The position numbers were made by a program, and so were the translations under genes. From Monodelphis domestica (taxonomy: Eukaryota; Chordata; Mammalia; Didelphimorphia; Didelphidae), in the NCBI RefSeq assembly GCF_027887165.1, contig NC_077228.1, positions 109,725,043 through 109,789,042 of the forward strand: DNA of 64,000 bases. The letters are read 5' to 3'. Shown here in pieces: positions 1-11,089 of this stretch. Position 1 is the first letter of the stretch. The number at the start of each line of letters is the position of its first letter. Below the pieces are notes generated by a model that was not told the DNA's origin, did no database searches, and was given only the letters and a program-made list of their open reading frames with translations.

Positions 1-99
1 GCTTGGGAAGCCAAAACACAGCATGGAGGTGACAATGCTGGGTTGAAATCTGGTACCCGACCTAGGATGCTGGGACTTAAATTATATAAGGCTGACATC

Positions 100-135
100 T
101 CTCTGTGTCTGTGTCTGTGTCTGTGTCTGTCTCTG

Positions 136-176
<41 letters not shown>

Positions 177-262
177 GTGTCTCTCTCTCTCTCTGTCTCT
201 CTTTCTCCCTCCCTCTCTCCCTCCCTCTTCCTTTCCCTTTCCCCTCTCCCTCTCTCAATAAA
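100..262. repeat. Compound (TGTC)n/(TC)n microsatellite
   Basis: A pyrimidine tract that shifts from CTGTGT units to CTCTCT and then CCCTC units. The serine/leucine-rich open frames across it are artefacts of the repeat. Confidence 0.95.
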
Positions 263-364
263 TGCCTATAACTCTGATGTTGAGCCTCTATACCACCTTT
301 TATTTGTTATACTTCATCCCTTCTATGCTGAAATATGACAATAGCCTTATAACTAGTCATTTTG

Positions 365-890
365 TATTCCACCTCTTCCCTCTCCCATTCTCCAGAGCTG
401 CCAAACTGATTCCTAAAGCACAAATCTGACCACTCCCCTGCTTATGAAGTTTCAGTGGCTCCCTATCACCTCTAGGACAAAATTCAAATTCTTCTCCGTG
501 GGCACTGAATGCCCTATACAACCTGGCTCCAACTTGCCTTTTGGAATTGATTTCATATTATTCTCTGTTACATAGCCAACATTCCAGCCAAATTGGCCTG
601 CCTGCTGTTAATACAAAACATTCCTTCTCCAGCCTCCACACCTTTGTACAGCCTCTCACTATCCTGGGCGTCTCCAGCTTCCTTCACAACTGGGCACCAG
701 GCCTTTCCTGACCTCTCCAGTTTATAGTGATCACCCCCATGACCTTGCACATTTTGCACATTTCAGTTATTCATTCCTACATTTTGTTTCTCCCCAACAA
801 AATGTAAGCTTCTTGAAAGCAGGAACTATTAGTCCCAGCACTTGGCATATTACAGGGCCAAAATGTTTGCTGAATGAATTAAATGAGCTG
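365..890 (+). mobile_element. L2 LINE, 3' end
   Basis: It follows the L2 3' end block by block: the 'cagtggctccctatc' opening, the 'cctggctccaacttgcc' segment, 'gtaagcttcttgaaagcagg', and a tail of GAATGAATTAAATGAG type. Diverged but nearly continuous. Confidence 0.8.
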
Positions 891-1889
891 TGAGGAAGAA
901 TCCCTTAGTGAGGAATAACCCTAAAAAGGGTAGAATAGAAAGGCCGGGGAATATTCTTTCTCTGGGAATTTTCAAGAATAAAACTTTCTCATCTGGCCCT
1001 TCCTAACATCAACTTCTTCACAAAGCAGCAAAGGGGGGCAACAGTACCCTCTATATTCATTTTCAGATCAGCAAAGCTCTAAACACAAGATGTCAAAGTC
1101 AAAACTACAACCTCAAAACAGTCAGCCCTTCTATAATATTCACCATCATGTATAAACTAAGGTTGTCCTTGACATCCAGCAAGTCAAACAAAAGAGAATC
1201 ATTAAGAACTGCTCTAAAATTTTATTGACAATCTGGGTATCTTCTTTCATCCCAAATTTTAGACACTTAGACAAATTAATGATAAGTGTACAACTTGGTT
1301 CCAGCAATGCAGGCATACTACTAGAAATATAACCTAATGATATAATCATTTCTATGTTAAGATGCTATCAGTCCCTAAATTTATAGGCTACTTGGCTGTT
1401 GTTATCCTTGGTACACATAATTGCAATCAATAGGACTCATTCAGTTGTTTCATAACTAAAAGTCTGTATGTAACACATGGAAACAAAGATGCCAGTTTCC
1501 CCAGTATCAGGTCCTGAGGGAAACAAAAGAGAAAAAGGTTAAAGACTATCACCTTTATCCTGTTCCAAAGAGAAACAATCTATGCCCTCAAGGAGCTTAT
1601 ATTATTATAATATATAATATGCATTATATAATATATTATTAAATCTAATGAGAGAAGGCAACACACAAAAGGGGTCATAAATGCAAAAAAAAATAGGTAT
1701 GCTTTCCTGTAAAAAAAAAAAAACAAGTTCTAACCCAGGCACAATTTTTAATAATTCACTAGAAATAAATAGACTTCCTTTGCAAAAAAAAAAAAATTCC
1801 CAAGTAATCAGGTTTATAATGAGAACAAAGTATAATGGGTGGATAGACAAAGTACTGCACTAATATCAAAATAATATTAAAATAGCTAA

Positions 1890-2150
1890 TAATAATAGTT
1901 AACATTTATATAGTGCCTACTATATATTGGGTACTTCACAAATTATTTCATTATGAGCCTCACAACAACTCTGAGAAGTAGTTGCTATTATAATCCCCAT
2001 TTTATAGATGAGGAACCTGAGACAAATGAAAATTAAGTGACCTGTCCAGGATGGCACGGCTAGTGTCTGAGACAAGATTTGTTTTTCCTGACTCTAATTA
2101 GGCTCATAACTCTATCCATTGTGCCAACTAGCTCACCTAGCTGCCACAGA
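1890..2150 (-). mobile_element. MIR/Ther-type CORE-SINE
   Basis: Minus-strand copy with the 'ccccattttatagatgagg' and 'gaaaattaagtgacctgtcc' core blocks, ending in a tRNA-like head (ctagctgcc). The 5' part includes the 'tagtgcctactatatattggg' segment typical of older therian SINEs. Confidence 0.7.
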
Positions 2151-2379
2151 AAGAGAAGATATCGATGGCTGAGACTCTTTACAGAGGATTTATAGGAGGC
2201 ATGGATGGTTTACAATCTACCAGTAGATAGCTGAGCCACTCAAGCATACATGTTCTATCCCTAAGCTCAAACTATGCATCCCTTTGACCATATAGCCCAC
2301 AGATTGAGGGCTATGGAATTTCATTCCATCTATCTTCCATCTCCATGAATCCCTTGGCTCATTTCTGTGTGACCCCTGA

Positions 2380-2665
2380 TCCTCCTCCAACTCTCATCTC
2401 TACCTCCTGGTTTCCTTCAAGTCTAGCTTGAATCGCACTTTTTGCAAAAAGTCTTTCCAGAGTGCCACCTTAACACTAAGTGCCATCTTACCTCTGACAG
2501 ATAATTCTTTCCAACTTATCCTTGTTTTGTACATAACCCTATGCATGCTACCTTAAACTGTGAGTTCCCAGACAGCAGGCGCTGTCCTTTGCCTTCTTTT
2601 GTTTTAGCATAGTGCCTGGCACATAGAGAGTACTTAATAAACACTACCTGACTGACTTGGTATCC
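2380..2665 (+). mobile_element. L2 LINE, 3' end
   Basis: Second L2 copy: 'cttgaatcgcactttttg', 'gtctttccagagtgccacc', 'tgtgagttcccagacagcagg', ending 'tgcctggcacatagagag' and 'acttaataaacac'. Confidence 0.8.
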
Positions 2666-2881
2666 AGTACACCTACCACCTCCTTCCTGTCTGCTGTCAA
2701 CCACCACCACTCCCAACTCACAGCTGGATTAAATCCAGCCAGTCTCTTTCTAAACTTAACCATTCCTCTCCCCATACTTCTTCCTCCCAGGAAACCATCC
2801 TTTAGCAACAACCCCTTTGTCTTTGGAGAACTAACTGATCCAGACCCTGAAGGTTCCCCCTCCCCAACAGTTGCACGCCCA

Positions 2882-3322
2882 GGCCTCTGACCCTGGCACC
2901 CCATAGGGCACCCCACCTCACTTCTAACCCTGACACTCTACAAGGCATCCCCTACATCCCACCCAGCCTCTGACACTAGCACCCTCCCCATTACCTCTGA
3001 CCTGGACCCACTGCATCTACACCCCCATCGCCTCTGATCCTGGCATCCTGCAGGGCCCCCCATCGCTTCCAACCCTGAATCCCTGCAGAATCCCCTCTCC
3101 CCATGGGCTCCTGTCCCAGAATCCTGCAAGGCACCCCCTCTCCTCTGACCCTGACACCCTGAAGGGCACGACCCCACCTCGCCTCTGATCCTGGCATCCT
3201 GCAGGGATACCCTCACTCGACACCCGACAGAGCCTCCCCCACCCCCCAATCTCTGACTCTGACGCCCTGCAGGACAATCCCTCTCCCCTAATCCTGGCAC
3301 CCGGCAGAGCCCCGCCTCTTGG
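2882..3322. repeat. Minisatellite, about 37-bp unit, 11-12 diverged copies
   Basis: Tandem units, each opening near 'cctctgatcctggcatcctg' followed by 'cagggc' and a C-rich spacer. Unit starts can be read near 2884, 2924, 2969, 2994, 3031, 3066, 3108, 3143, 3181, 3250 and 3288. Unit length varies from about 30 to 45 bp. The array lies in DSTYK intron 1 and stops about 90 bp from the exon 1 donor. The three long overlapping minus-strand frames here arise because the repeat lacks stops. Confidence 0.8.
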
Positions 3323-3359
3323 CCATTCGTCCGTGCCCCCCTCCCTCTGCATCCCTCAC

Positions 3360-3920
3360 AGGTTGCCCCCCGCGTGGGTCCCCAGTGCCCAGAGGCGCAT
3401 CCTCCTTACCGGCGCGCAGTACGGCCTCGGAGACATCGCCGTCGGCCCCCAGGCCCTGCTCCGGGCCGAAGCCGCCGGGGACCGGGGGTGAAGGGGGAAA
3501 GCTGCGGTCGTAGGAGCACTGGATGTCGGAAAAGAACTTCTGGGTCTCGCTCAGGTTCTGCTGCAGCCGCTTCAAGTAAAGGCGGTGGTGGGCGAAGGCC
3601 CGGCCCAGCTCCCGGGCCAGCCCGATCCCGCCGCCGCCGGAGCCGGTGCCCGTGGACTGGCCGCTCCCGCGCGGGGCCGCCCCACCCCCGCCACCGCCGT
3701 CCTCCATCTCCTCCGACCACTCCGTCTTCGCTGCTCGGACCCAGGCCGCCGGCCTGCCCGGCCTCCCGTCTCTTTTCAGCCCGCCCCCCAATGTGGAAAG
3801 AAGAGGGAGCCCCAGCCTCGCTACGCCCCAGTCCGCTCTCCCGCCCACCGGTTCCACGCCGCCCCCCACCCCCGGGCCTCCGTCACCCGCAGACGATAAC
3901 AAACCAGCCCGCAGTGCACC
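3360..3920. promoter_or_regulatory. DSTYK: CpG island over DSTYK exon 1 and 5'UTR
   Basis: GC-rich, CpG-dense sequence covering the first coding exon and the presumed 5'UTR, against AT-rich repeats on the right. A TATA-less housekeeping-type promoter is inferred. The transcription start was not located; it should lie between about 3750 and 3980 on the minus strand. Confidence 0.8.
3410..3707 (-). CDS. DSTYK: DSTYK (RIPK5) coding exon 1, N-terminus
   Basis: First coding exon of the dual serine/threonine and tyrosine protein kinase. DSTYK is known as a large cytoplasmic kinase with a C-terminal catalytic domain, linked to FGF/ERK signalling. The exon gives 99 residues plus one base. The diagnostic block is [18 protein letters not shown] at residues 47-64; the human protein has a very similar block in its N-terminus. 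Around it are a Gly-rich stretch (residues 4-27) and a Pro/Gly linker (71-90), low-complexity segments that differ freely between mammals. The ATG at 3707 has G at -3 and G at +4 and is where the conserved protein begins. An in-frame ATG at 3941 lies upstream but would add unconserved, GC-driven sequence. The exon ends at a clear donor (G|GTAAGG), splitting a glycine codon after base 1. The kinase domain lies outside the window to the left. Confidence 0.93.
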
Positions 3921-3984
3921 CACCACGGAACCTTTATTCACCCTGCCCGAGGGAGAGGGGGGGGACGCGATGCATGGAACGCTG

Positions 3985-4012
3985 CCTCGCGAAGCACCCT
4001 GGGATTTGTAGG
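3985..4012 (-). promoter_or_regulatory. ZNF143/SBS-type promoter motif
   Basis: On the minus strand the site reads CCTACAAATCCCAGGGTGC followed by TTCGCGAGG. It closely resembles the extended ZNF143 (Staf)/THAP11 motif ACTACAATTCCCAGCATGC. It lies about 280 bp upstream of the DSTYK ATG and in DSTYK orientation, a usual place for this motif in CpG promoters. The call rests on the motif alone. Confidence 0.7.
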
Positions 4013-5187
4013 CCGCGGTCGGACTGCAAATTCATAAAAACTTCGAGGCAGAGAAGCGGTACTCTAGAAAAAACTGCCCTGGGTATTGGGGGATAGACTG
4101 GAGACAGCTCGAGCGACTGTTAAATTTTTAGTATTTACGTATAGAAAATCAGTTTGATTTATTGTTTTGTTGATTATCTAGACTTAAGAAAGTGAGGAAA
4201 AAATGCAAATAATGATAAATGATCAATATAAAGTATACCCTGCATACGTTTAAAAAATTTTTTTTCGTTTTAATAACAAATTTCCACGAGTTTTCCGAAG
4301 TTTTATATTCCATATTGTCTCTCACCCATCTTCCCATCCTCCACCCCCACCTGGAGCTTTCAAGCAATTCAATCGGGGTTCCATATTATTCATTTTTTAA
4401 AGTAAATAATTTTATAAAACCAAAATCCTAAAATATATGCCCAAATAAATAAGCAATAATCATATGCTTCCATCTGCATTTTTGTTCCAACAGTTCTTTC
4501 TCTGGAGGTGGACAAGTGTTCTTTTTTATAAGTCCCTAAGAATTGTTCTAGCTAGACTGTTGTATTGCTGTTAGTAGCAAAAGTTACCACATTTGATCAT
4601 CCCACAATATTTCAGTTTCTATGTACAATGTTTCCTTGGTACTGCTTATTTTGCTCTGCATCAATTCACATAGTTCTTTCCAGCCCTTTCTGAAATCATC
4701 CTGTTCATCATTCCTTACAACATAGTAGTATTCCATCACCATCATATACCACATTTCATTCAGCTATTCCCCAACTGAGGGACATTCCTTTAGTTTCTAA
4801 TTCTTTGCCACCACAAAGAAAACAGTTATAAATATTTTCGTACAAACAGGTCCTTTCCCACTTTTAAAAATCACTTTGGGATACAATCCTCCTAGTGTTA
4901 TTGCTGGATCAAAGGGCATGCATTCTTTTATAGTCTTTTGGGCATAATTCCAAATTGCCCTTCAGAATAGTTGGATCAGTTCACAACTCCACCAGCAATG
5001 TATTAGTGTCCCAATTTTACCACATTCCCTTCAACCTTTATCACTTTCCTTTACTGTCATATTGGCCAATCTGATAGGCCTGAGGTGGTACCTCAGAGTT
5101 GTTTAAATTTGCATTTCTCTAATCAAGAAGGAGTTAGAATATTTTTCCATATGATTTGGGGTTTTTTTTGTTTTTCTTTTGTTTTGT

Positions 5188-5365
5188 TTTTTTAAACCCT
5201 TACCTTCCATTTTGGGCTCCAAGGCAGAAGAGTGGTAAGGGCTAGGCAATGGGGGTTAAGTGACTTGCCCAGGGTCAAGCTGGGAAGTGTCTGAGGTCAG
5301 ATTTGAACCTACGACCTCCTGTCTCTAGGTCTGGCTCTCAATCCACTGAGCTACCCATCTGCCCC
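5188..5365 (-). mobile_element. Short marsupial tRNA-derived SINE nested in L1
   Basis: Minus-strand copy from 'aaacccttaccttcc' to 'gctacccatctgcccc'. An identical 11-bp target duplication (catatgatttg) flanks it at 5148-5158 and 5370-5380. Confidence 0.9.
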
Positions 5366-5956
5366 CTTTCATATGATTTGTTGATAGCTTTGATTTGTTT
5401 ATCTGAAAACTGTCTATTCATATCTTTTGATCATTTATCAACTGGGGAATGACTTGAATTCTTATAAATTTGACTTAGTTTTTTATGTAGTTGAGAAATA
5501 AGACCTTTATCAGAGAAATTTGTTATAAAACGTTTTCCCAATTTGTTGCTTTCCTTATAATCTTTGTTGCTTTGGTTTTGTTTGTATAAAAACATATCAT
5601 ATAATCAAAATTATTCACTTTACATCTTGTAATGTTCTCTATCTCGTTTGGTCAGAAAATTTTCCCTTCTCCACAGATCTGACAGGTAAACTACTCTATG
5701 TTTCCCTAATTTACTTATAATATCACTCTTTATGTTTAAATCAATATACCCATTTTGACCTCATCTTGGTATAGGATGTGAGATATTGATGCAAACTTCA
5801 TTTTTGCCATATTGTTTTCCAAATTTCCCAGCAGTTTTTGTCAAATAGCCAGTTCTTACCCCAAAAGCTGGGATCTTTGGATTTATCAAATACTATGTTG
5901 CTGAGGTCATTTACCCCTAATATATTCCATTGATCCACCCTTCTATTTCTTTGTTT

Positions 5957-6160
5957 TTAAACCCTTACCTTCTGTCTTAGAATCAATACTTTGTATTGGT
6001 TCTAAGGCAGAAGAGTGGTAAGGGCAAGGCAATGGGGGTCAAGTGACATGCCCAGGGTCACACTGCTAGGAAGTGTCTGGGGTCACATTTGAACCCAGGA
6101 CCTCCCATCTCTGGGCCTGGCTCTCAATCCACTGAACCACCCAGCTGCGCCCCCCCCCCC
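5957..6160 (-). mobile_element. Short marsupial tRNA-derived SINE nested in L1
   Basis: Minus-strand copy ending in a C10 run at 6151-6160. An identical 11-bp target duplication (ttctatttctt) lies at 5941-5951 and 6161-6171. Confidence 0.9.
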
Positions 6161-6699
6161 TTCTATTTCTTAGCCAGTAGCAGATTATTTTGATGATTAC
6201 TGTTTTACAGTACAGTTTAAGTTCTGGCACTGGCAAGCCACTATCCCTCACATTTTTTTTATTAGTTCCCTTGATATTCTTGACCTTTTGTTGTTGTTTT
6301 TTAAGATGAATTTTGTTATTCTTTTTTCTAGTTCCATGAAATAGTTTTTTTTTTTATTGGTATGGCACTGAATAAGTAAATTAGTTTAGGTAGGATTGTT
6401 GTTTTTATTATATTAGCTTGGCCTACCCATGAACAATTAATATTTTCCCAATTGTTTAGATCTAACTTTATTTGTGTGAAAAGTGTTTTGAAAATGTGAT
6501 CATATAATTCCTGCATTTGTCTTGGCAAATAGATTCCCAGGTATTTTGTATTATCTAGAGTGATTTTGAATGGAATTTCTCTTTTTAACTCTTCCTGCTG
6601 AGCTTTGTTAGACCTACATAGGTTTTTGAACAAGGTGTTAAAACATTGACCAATGTCCAGAACCCACTTTATAAATATATTATTGCTTCTTTCTAATCC

Positions 6700-7000
6700 A
6701 AAACCTTCACTGCCTTAATTCAACAAATAATTATTAAAACACTGTGTGCAAGATACTTTCTTATATGCCAAGGATGCAAAGATTGTCCTCATCCTCAAAG
6801 ACCTGGCATGAAGGTCTCTGCCTTAAGTTGAAAGATGTTTCAAGTCCTCCCATTTATGCTTAATAGCAGTAGGATTCTGAACAAGTCTCTTAATCTCTCT
6901 CAGCATCAGTTTCCTCTCAAGATTTTTTTTTGTGAGGCCCAAATATATAAAGTGCTTTGCAACCCCTTTAAAATACTATGTAAATGTAAGTTATTGCTTT
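6700..7000 (+). mobile_element. MIR-type relics
   Basis: Fragments include 'aagtctcttaatctctctcag' and 'catcagtttcctctcaag', then 'aaagtgctttgcaaccccttt' of the CORE-SINE 3' part. The 5' boundary is unclear. Confidence 0.55.
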
Positions 7001-7074
7001 GATGCAATTTTCTTTTCTCCACCCCAGGCCTTTTTTTTTTTGGCTTGTTTATGTTTCTTCTGCCATGGCCCCCA

Positions 7075-7205
7075 GGGAATCCTCCTCTCTCCCTTCTTAT
7101 CCTGGCTTCCTTCCAATCCAGCTCAAGTTTCACTTTCTTTAAGAAACCTTTCCAGAGTGCCCCCTAAACCCTAATTCTTTCCAATTTATCCTTGTTTTAG
7201 GAAGA
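7075..7205 (+). mobile_element. L2 LINE fragment
   Basis: Short piece with 'aatccagctcaagtttcac' and 'aacctttccagagtgccccc'; the same L2 3' region as the copy at 2380-2665. Confidence 0.65.
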
Positions 7206-7319
7206 GGTAGAACTCCAAAATCAGACCTGAAGCAAAAGTATAATTCATTCATTGAAATCAGATGTAAATATATTTCAAAAAGAGAACACTTTGTAATCCA
7301 GGACATCAATGTCCCATGG

Positions 7320-7560
7320 ATGGCAATGAAATGCTACAACAGTTTGGAGACAAGAAGACTTAAATTCAAATTTGACCTAATCCTAGTCAAGTCTTTTAAC
7401 CTCTGCTTGCCTCAATTTCCTTAACTGTAAAGATGGGGATAATAATAGTACCTACCTCACAGGGTTATGGGGAGAATCAAATGAGATAATATTTGCAAAG
7501 CACTTAGTACACTGTCACATAATGGGCATTTAATTAATGTTTCTTACCTGCTTTCCTTCC
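7320..7560 (+). mobile_element. MIR-type CORE-SINE
   Basis: Contains 'ctcaatttccttaactgtaa', 'gatggggataataatagtac', 'ctacctcacagggttatgg' and 'atttgcaaagcacttagtac', in the standard order. Confidence 0.8.
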
Positions 7561-7690
7561 TTTCTGTGATGATCCCAAAAGTTGGCTTTCAACCATTTAT
7601 TTATTCAAAAAACATTTATTAAACTCTTCCAAATTTTCAATGCAAAGTCTTCTTCTGATGTTTCACCATGACCTAGAAGCAACTCTGATT

Positions 7691-7691
<1 letters not shown>

Positions 7692-7738
<47 letters not shown>
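7692..7738. repeat. (GA)n microsatellite
   Basis: An uninterrupted run of about 23 GA units. Confidence 0.97.
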
Positions 7739-7741
<3 letters not shown>

Positions 7742-7994
7742 AGCCACAGTATTTTCCTATTTAAAAGGTTGAATGTATTTTTTGCGTGTAACTAAAACAG
7801 AATGTGAATTCACAAGTCCTGGGAGAAATAAAACCAAATAAACATTATTGCATGTGCTTAATACCTGCTAGGCATTGTACCATCTATATTGTATACAAGA
7901 TAGTACCCTCTGAGGACTGTACATAAATGGATGAAAATTTAAATAGCAATACAAGATGTCAATAGATATATTGGGGAATGGTGGAAAGGGCTAG

Positions 7995-8360
7995 GACAGT
8001 AAGGGCAAACCTATGGTATGGGTGCCAAAGATGGCATACAGAGTGCTCTCCATGGGCACTTGGTCACCATCTCCCTCATCCCACCACCACTCACCCAGTT
8101 TGTTACTAGAAAGGCAGAGGGATTCAGACAGAGCTTCTCTCCTCTCCCTCTCTACACTTGCTGAGGACATTCCTCACTTCACCCACCCCTCTGCCCAGCA
8201 GCACAATGGGAGTGCTTTCTCCCTCCCCTATGTGGGGTAAGGGGGCCATGGCCCACCCAGTACTCTTCAGTGGGGAGGAACATAGCACAAGGTCTCTGGG
8301 GGGTGGGGGTGGGCATGGTACTCGGTGGGGGGGGGCAACTCTCCATCTCTAAAAAGTCTG
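7995..8360. mobile_element. Possible non-autonomous DNA transposon
   Basis: The segment opens 'gggcaaacctatggtatggg' and closes near 'ctctaaaaagtctggtgtta'. The layout recalls hAT-type marsupial elements, but I could not confirm terminal inverted repeats or an 8-bp duplication. The several overlapping open frames here are GC-driven. Confidence 0.3.
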
Positions 8361-8635
8361 GTGTTAACCCTGAAAAACACAGAACTACTAAAGTAATCAG
8401 AAAAACCAAGTCTTTAATCAGGAAAGAAATAGGTCCAGGAATCCACCACTATCACAGAGCCCAGAACCAAAAACTACTCAAACTACTCAGGGTCTTCACC
8501 CTAGGGCTTCAGGGATGTATCCCTGGGAGAATGTACCTGGCTAGATAATTTCTCCAAAGAACAATAGAGTTTGGGAAACTTATATACCATTTGAGGAACC
8601 AAGGACAGGATACCCTCAAGCTGCTAAGAGAAACA

Positions 8636-8825
8636 GGGCAGCTAGATGGCCCAGTGGATAGAGTGCCAGACCTGGAGTTGGGAAGACCTGGGTTCAAATC
8701 TAGCCTCATATACTTCCTAGCTGTATGATCCTGAGCAAGTCATTTAACCCTGTTTGCCTAGCCTTGTTCTTCTCTCTTAGAATTGTTACTAAGGCAGAAA
8801 GTAAGGGTTTGTTTGTTTGTTTTTT
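8636..8825 (+). mobile_element. Marsupial tRNA-derived SINE
   Basis: Starts 'ggcagctagatggcccagtg', has a B-box-like 'gggttcaaatc', and ends 'gcagaaagtaagggtttg' plus a (GTTT)n tail. Confidence 0.9.
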
Positions 8826-8974
8826 AAAAAGGCTAGGACAATGCAAAATAACTACCCAAGGCAAACTTTTTGGGAATACAAGGACTAGTCTCACAGAATG
8901 TGCAGGATGAGTTCATGTGATAACAGATTCATTTGAGTATTATTTTTATTATTTATTAGTGATTTGAAGGATTT

Positions 8975-9090
8975 TAAAAGTAGAAGAAACCTCAAAGATT
9001 ATCTCATCAAACTCCTTTATTTTGGAGATGAAGAAAATAAAACCCAGAGAAATTGAATGGCTTACCAAAAGTCACACATACCTATAAAAC
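8975..9090 (-). mobile_element. MIR-like SINE fragment
   Basis: Diverged version of the 'gatgaagaaaataaaacccag' and 'aaaagtcacacatacc' core blocks. Confidence 0.5.
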
Positions 9091-9494
9091 AATAAAGACG
9101 GGACTTGAGCAGAGACCTCCAACTCCCAATAGTAGAATTAAGTACAGACCTCCAACTCCCAGTAGTAGAATGCTCTTCCCACTTTGGAGAGTTATTCTCA
9201 GGTTCTTAAAGCCCTGGATTCAAGTTCCACCTCTTACATAGGCTATGTGACCCTATCTAAATCATTTCACTTCTTGATACCCCCACAGATATCTCTCTAA
9301 AATGATAAATTACAAAACAGTTGTTATGAATTGGTAGAAAGAATTTAGGAGTTCTCTTCAATGAAATCACAGGTTCAGAAAAAGAAAGTGGAATACAGAT
9401 AGGAATTAACATTTCAAGATTAAATGGATTAGGACAGTTTTAAATGAGGAAATAGAATCTGAGTCAGATCTTAAAAGATGGTAGGATTGTAAGA

Positions 9495-9680
9495 AGAATA
9501 GCTGACATTTGTGTGGCACTTTTCATTTTGTGCCAGACTTCACATACATTACCTCATTTAAGGCTCACACCAACTCTGGCAAGTAGGCACTGTAAATATT
9601 ATCTTCATTTTCAAGATGGGAAAACTGAGGTTCAGTAAGGTCAAGATCAGGTCTATGGTCACACAGTTCCTAAGAATCAG
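9495..9680 (-). mobile_element. MIR-type CORE-SINE
   Basis: 'cattacctcatttaaggctc' and 'caagatgggaaaactgaggt' are read in minus orientation, directly abutting the L1 fragment that follows. Confidence 0.7.
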
Positions 9681-9684
9681 AGGC

Positions 9685-10190
9685 AGTGTATACCCTTTGA
9701 CCCAGCAATATCACTATTGGTTTGTTACCCAAGGTGATCAGGGAAAAAGAAAATTAACCTTCATGTTCTAAAATATTTCTAGCAGCTCTCTTTGAGGTAG
9801 CAATGAACTAGAAACTGAGAGGCTACCCATTAGATGAGAAATGGCTGAACAAGCTGTGACTTATGATTGGGATGGAATACTACTGAGCAGTAAGATATGA
9901 TGAGCAGGTTAATTTTTAAAAAATGGAAAGGCTTGTGTAAAATCATGAAGAGCAAAACAAGCAGTCAAGAAAATATTGCATATGGCACCCACAATATTGT
10001 TTGAAGAATAACTGTGTATGTCTATTTCCAGAGAAAGAAGTTGTACATAGACATATATATGGCATGGCTTCATAAAAACGTAACTATATAGATATGTCAA
10101 GTGATGCCTTCTCTAGCACAGGGGAGAAAGGGAGGGAAGGAGACACCTCAGAACTTTAATTTAACAAAAAACTGAATTTTTAAAAATCAG
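9685..10190 (+). mobile_element. L1 LINE, 3' end
   Basis: Plus-strand L1 tail: 'taccctttgacccagcaata', 'tagcagctctctttgaggtag' and 'agaaatggctgaacaagctg'. Diverged and without an open frame. Confidence 0.8.
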
Positions 10191-10564
10191 AAACATCAGA
10201 ATCAGAAGCAATATTTAAACTTAGCTCTTCTTAACTTTCCATCCAGCTCTTATCGATTACTCCTTGCACTGCTCTCCTATTTCTTCTGACTAAGTGTAGA
10301 AGAGGAAGAAAACAGACAGGTTAGTAAAAGGTTTTAAAAAACAATAACAATAACAACAACTGTGTGGCCATTAAACATGCATTTTTCTTCCTTTAAGGAA
10401 AAGTATCATTTGTATCCCATTGCAGACAAGCTCAAGGGATGAAAGGGAACAGCGAAATCCTCTCTTACCTAAAAAAGATCATAATTCCCAACCAGTAAAA
10501 TAAATCTTTTATTCGAGTATCTAACACTAACTACAAAATGAAGGAAAATCGGTTTACTCACAGA

Positions 10565-10745
10565 TGTTACAATGGAAAGGGATAGATGGCCTCTGATGAA
10601 CTGGGTCTAAACCCTGCCTCTGCTACTTACTACATGTATTTACTTAGTCAAGTTATTTCATCTTTATAGATCTCACTTGACTTATTTGTAAAATGAGGGA
10701 GTTGCACTAGATCAAGGGTCCTTAACCTGAGAACCATAGACTCTC
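10565..10745 (+). mobile_element. MIR-type CORE-SINE
   Basis: 'gtctaaaccctgcctctgct', 'tacttagtcaagttatttca' and 'ttgtaaaatgagggagttgc' occur in MIR order. Confidence 0.7.
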
Positions 10746-10875
10746 TATGAGTAGATTTCAGATTTTGTTTCCCATGAATGTGGATGGGAAAAAATATTTT
10801 GATAACTGGACTTCAACATAATTAAGTTCCTTTATAATCCTTTATATTTAATTTTATGCACATAAAGCATTGTTT

Positions 10876-11080
10876 TAGGGCAGCTATATGACTCAATGGA
10901 TAGAGAGAGAGAGAGTACTAAAGGCAAGATGTCCTGGGTTCAAATTTGGTCTCTGATACTTCCTAGGTGTATAACCCTGGGTAAGTCACTTAACTCCCAT
11001 TGCCTAGCCCTTACCAATTTTCTGCCTTGGAACCAATACTTAGTATGGATTCGACGACTGAAGGTGAGGGTTAAAAAAAA
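10876..11080 (+). mobile_element. Short marsupial tRNA-derived SINE
   Basis: Full-length copy from 'gggcagctatatgactcaat' to 'actgaaggtgagggttaaaa', with an internal (GA)7 expansion at 10902-10915. Confidence 0.9.
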
Positions 11081-11089
11081 TTCAAACAC

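Larger units (their letters stand above)
1..3409 (-). other. DSTYK: DSTYK intron 1 (5' part)
   Basis: Sequence following the donor site of DSTYK exon 1, read on the minus strand; the intron runs off the left edge. It contains the simple repeat, L2, MIR and minisatellite entries listed separately. The stretches 886-1890 and 2150-2340 hold nothing I recognise apart from A-runs and an AT-rich patch near 1598-1645. No second DSTYK exon is present. Confidence 0.85.
4170..6640 (-). mobile_element. L1 LINE, 3' half (5'-truncated)
   Basis: Minus-strand marsupial L1. Reading right to left, 6633-6328 encodes a piece of ORF2p just after the reverse transcriptase core: blocks such as TKYLGIYLPRQMQELY, NNWENINCSWVGQANIIKT and ILPKLIYLFSAIPIK are typical. 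The rest of ORF2 and the 3'UTR follow to about 4170, broken by stops and frameshifts. Two younger SINEs (5188-5365 and 5957-6160) interrupt it. This is a dead copy. Confidence 0.85.

Noticed and set aside
1598..1645. AT-rich near-palindrome
   Set aside because: The two arms do not pair exactly; more like low-complexity AT sequence than a hairpin element.
2938..3352. Three long overlapping minus-strand frames left of DSTYK exon 1
   Set aside because: They lie in the minisatellite; stop-free frames on several registers are expected from the repeat.
3708..3941. In-frame upstream extension of DSTYK from an ATG at 3941
   Set aside because: The added 78 codons are GC-driven Gly/Arg/Ala sequence. 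The conserved protein starts at 3707, which has its own strong Kozak context.
6328..6633. 101-codon minus-strand frame as a host gene
   Set aside because: It is a fragment of L1 ORF2p, not a host gene.
8633..8830. tRNA gene suspected from A/B-box-like sequence
   Set aside because: It is a tRNA-derived SINE; the sequence does not fold into an intact tRNA, and the same holds for the other copies.
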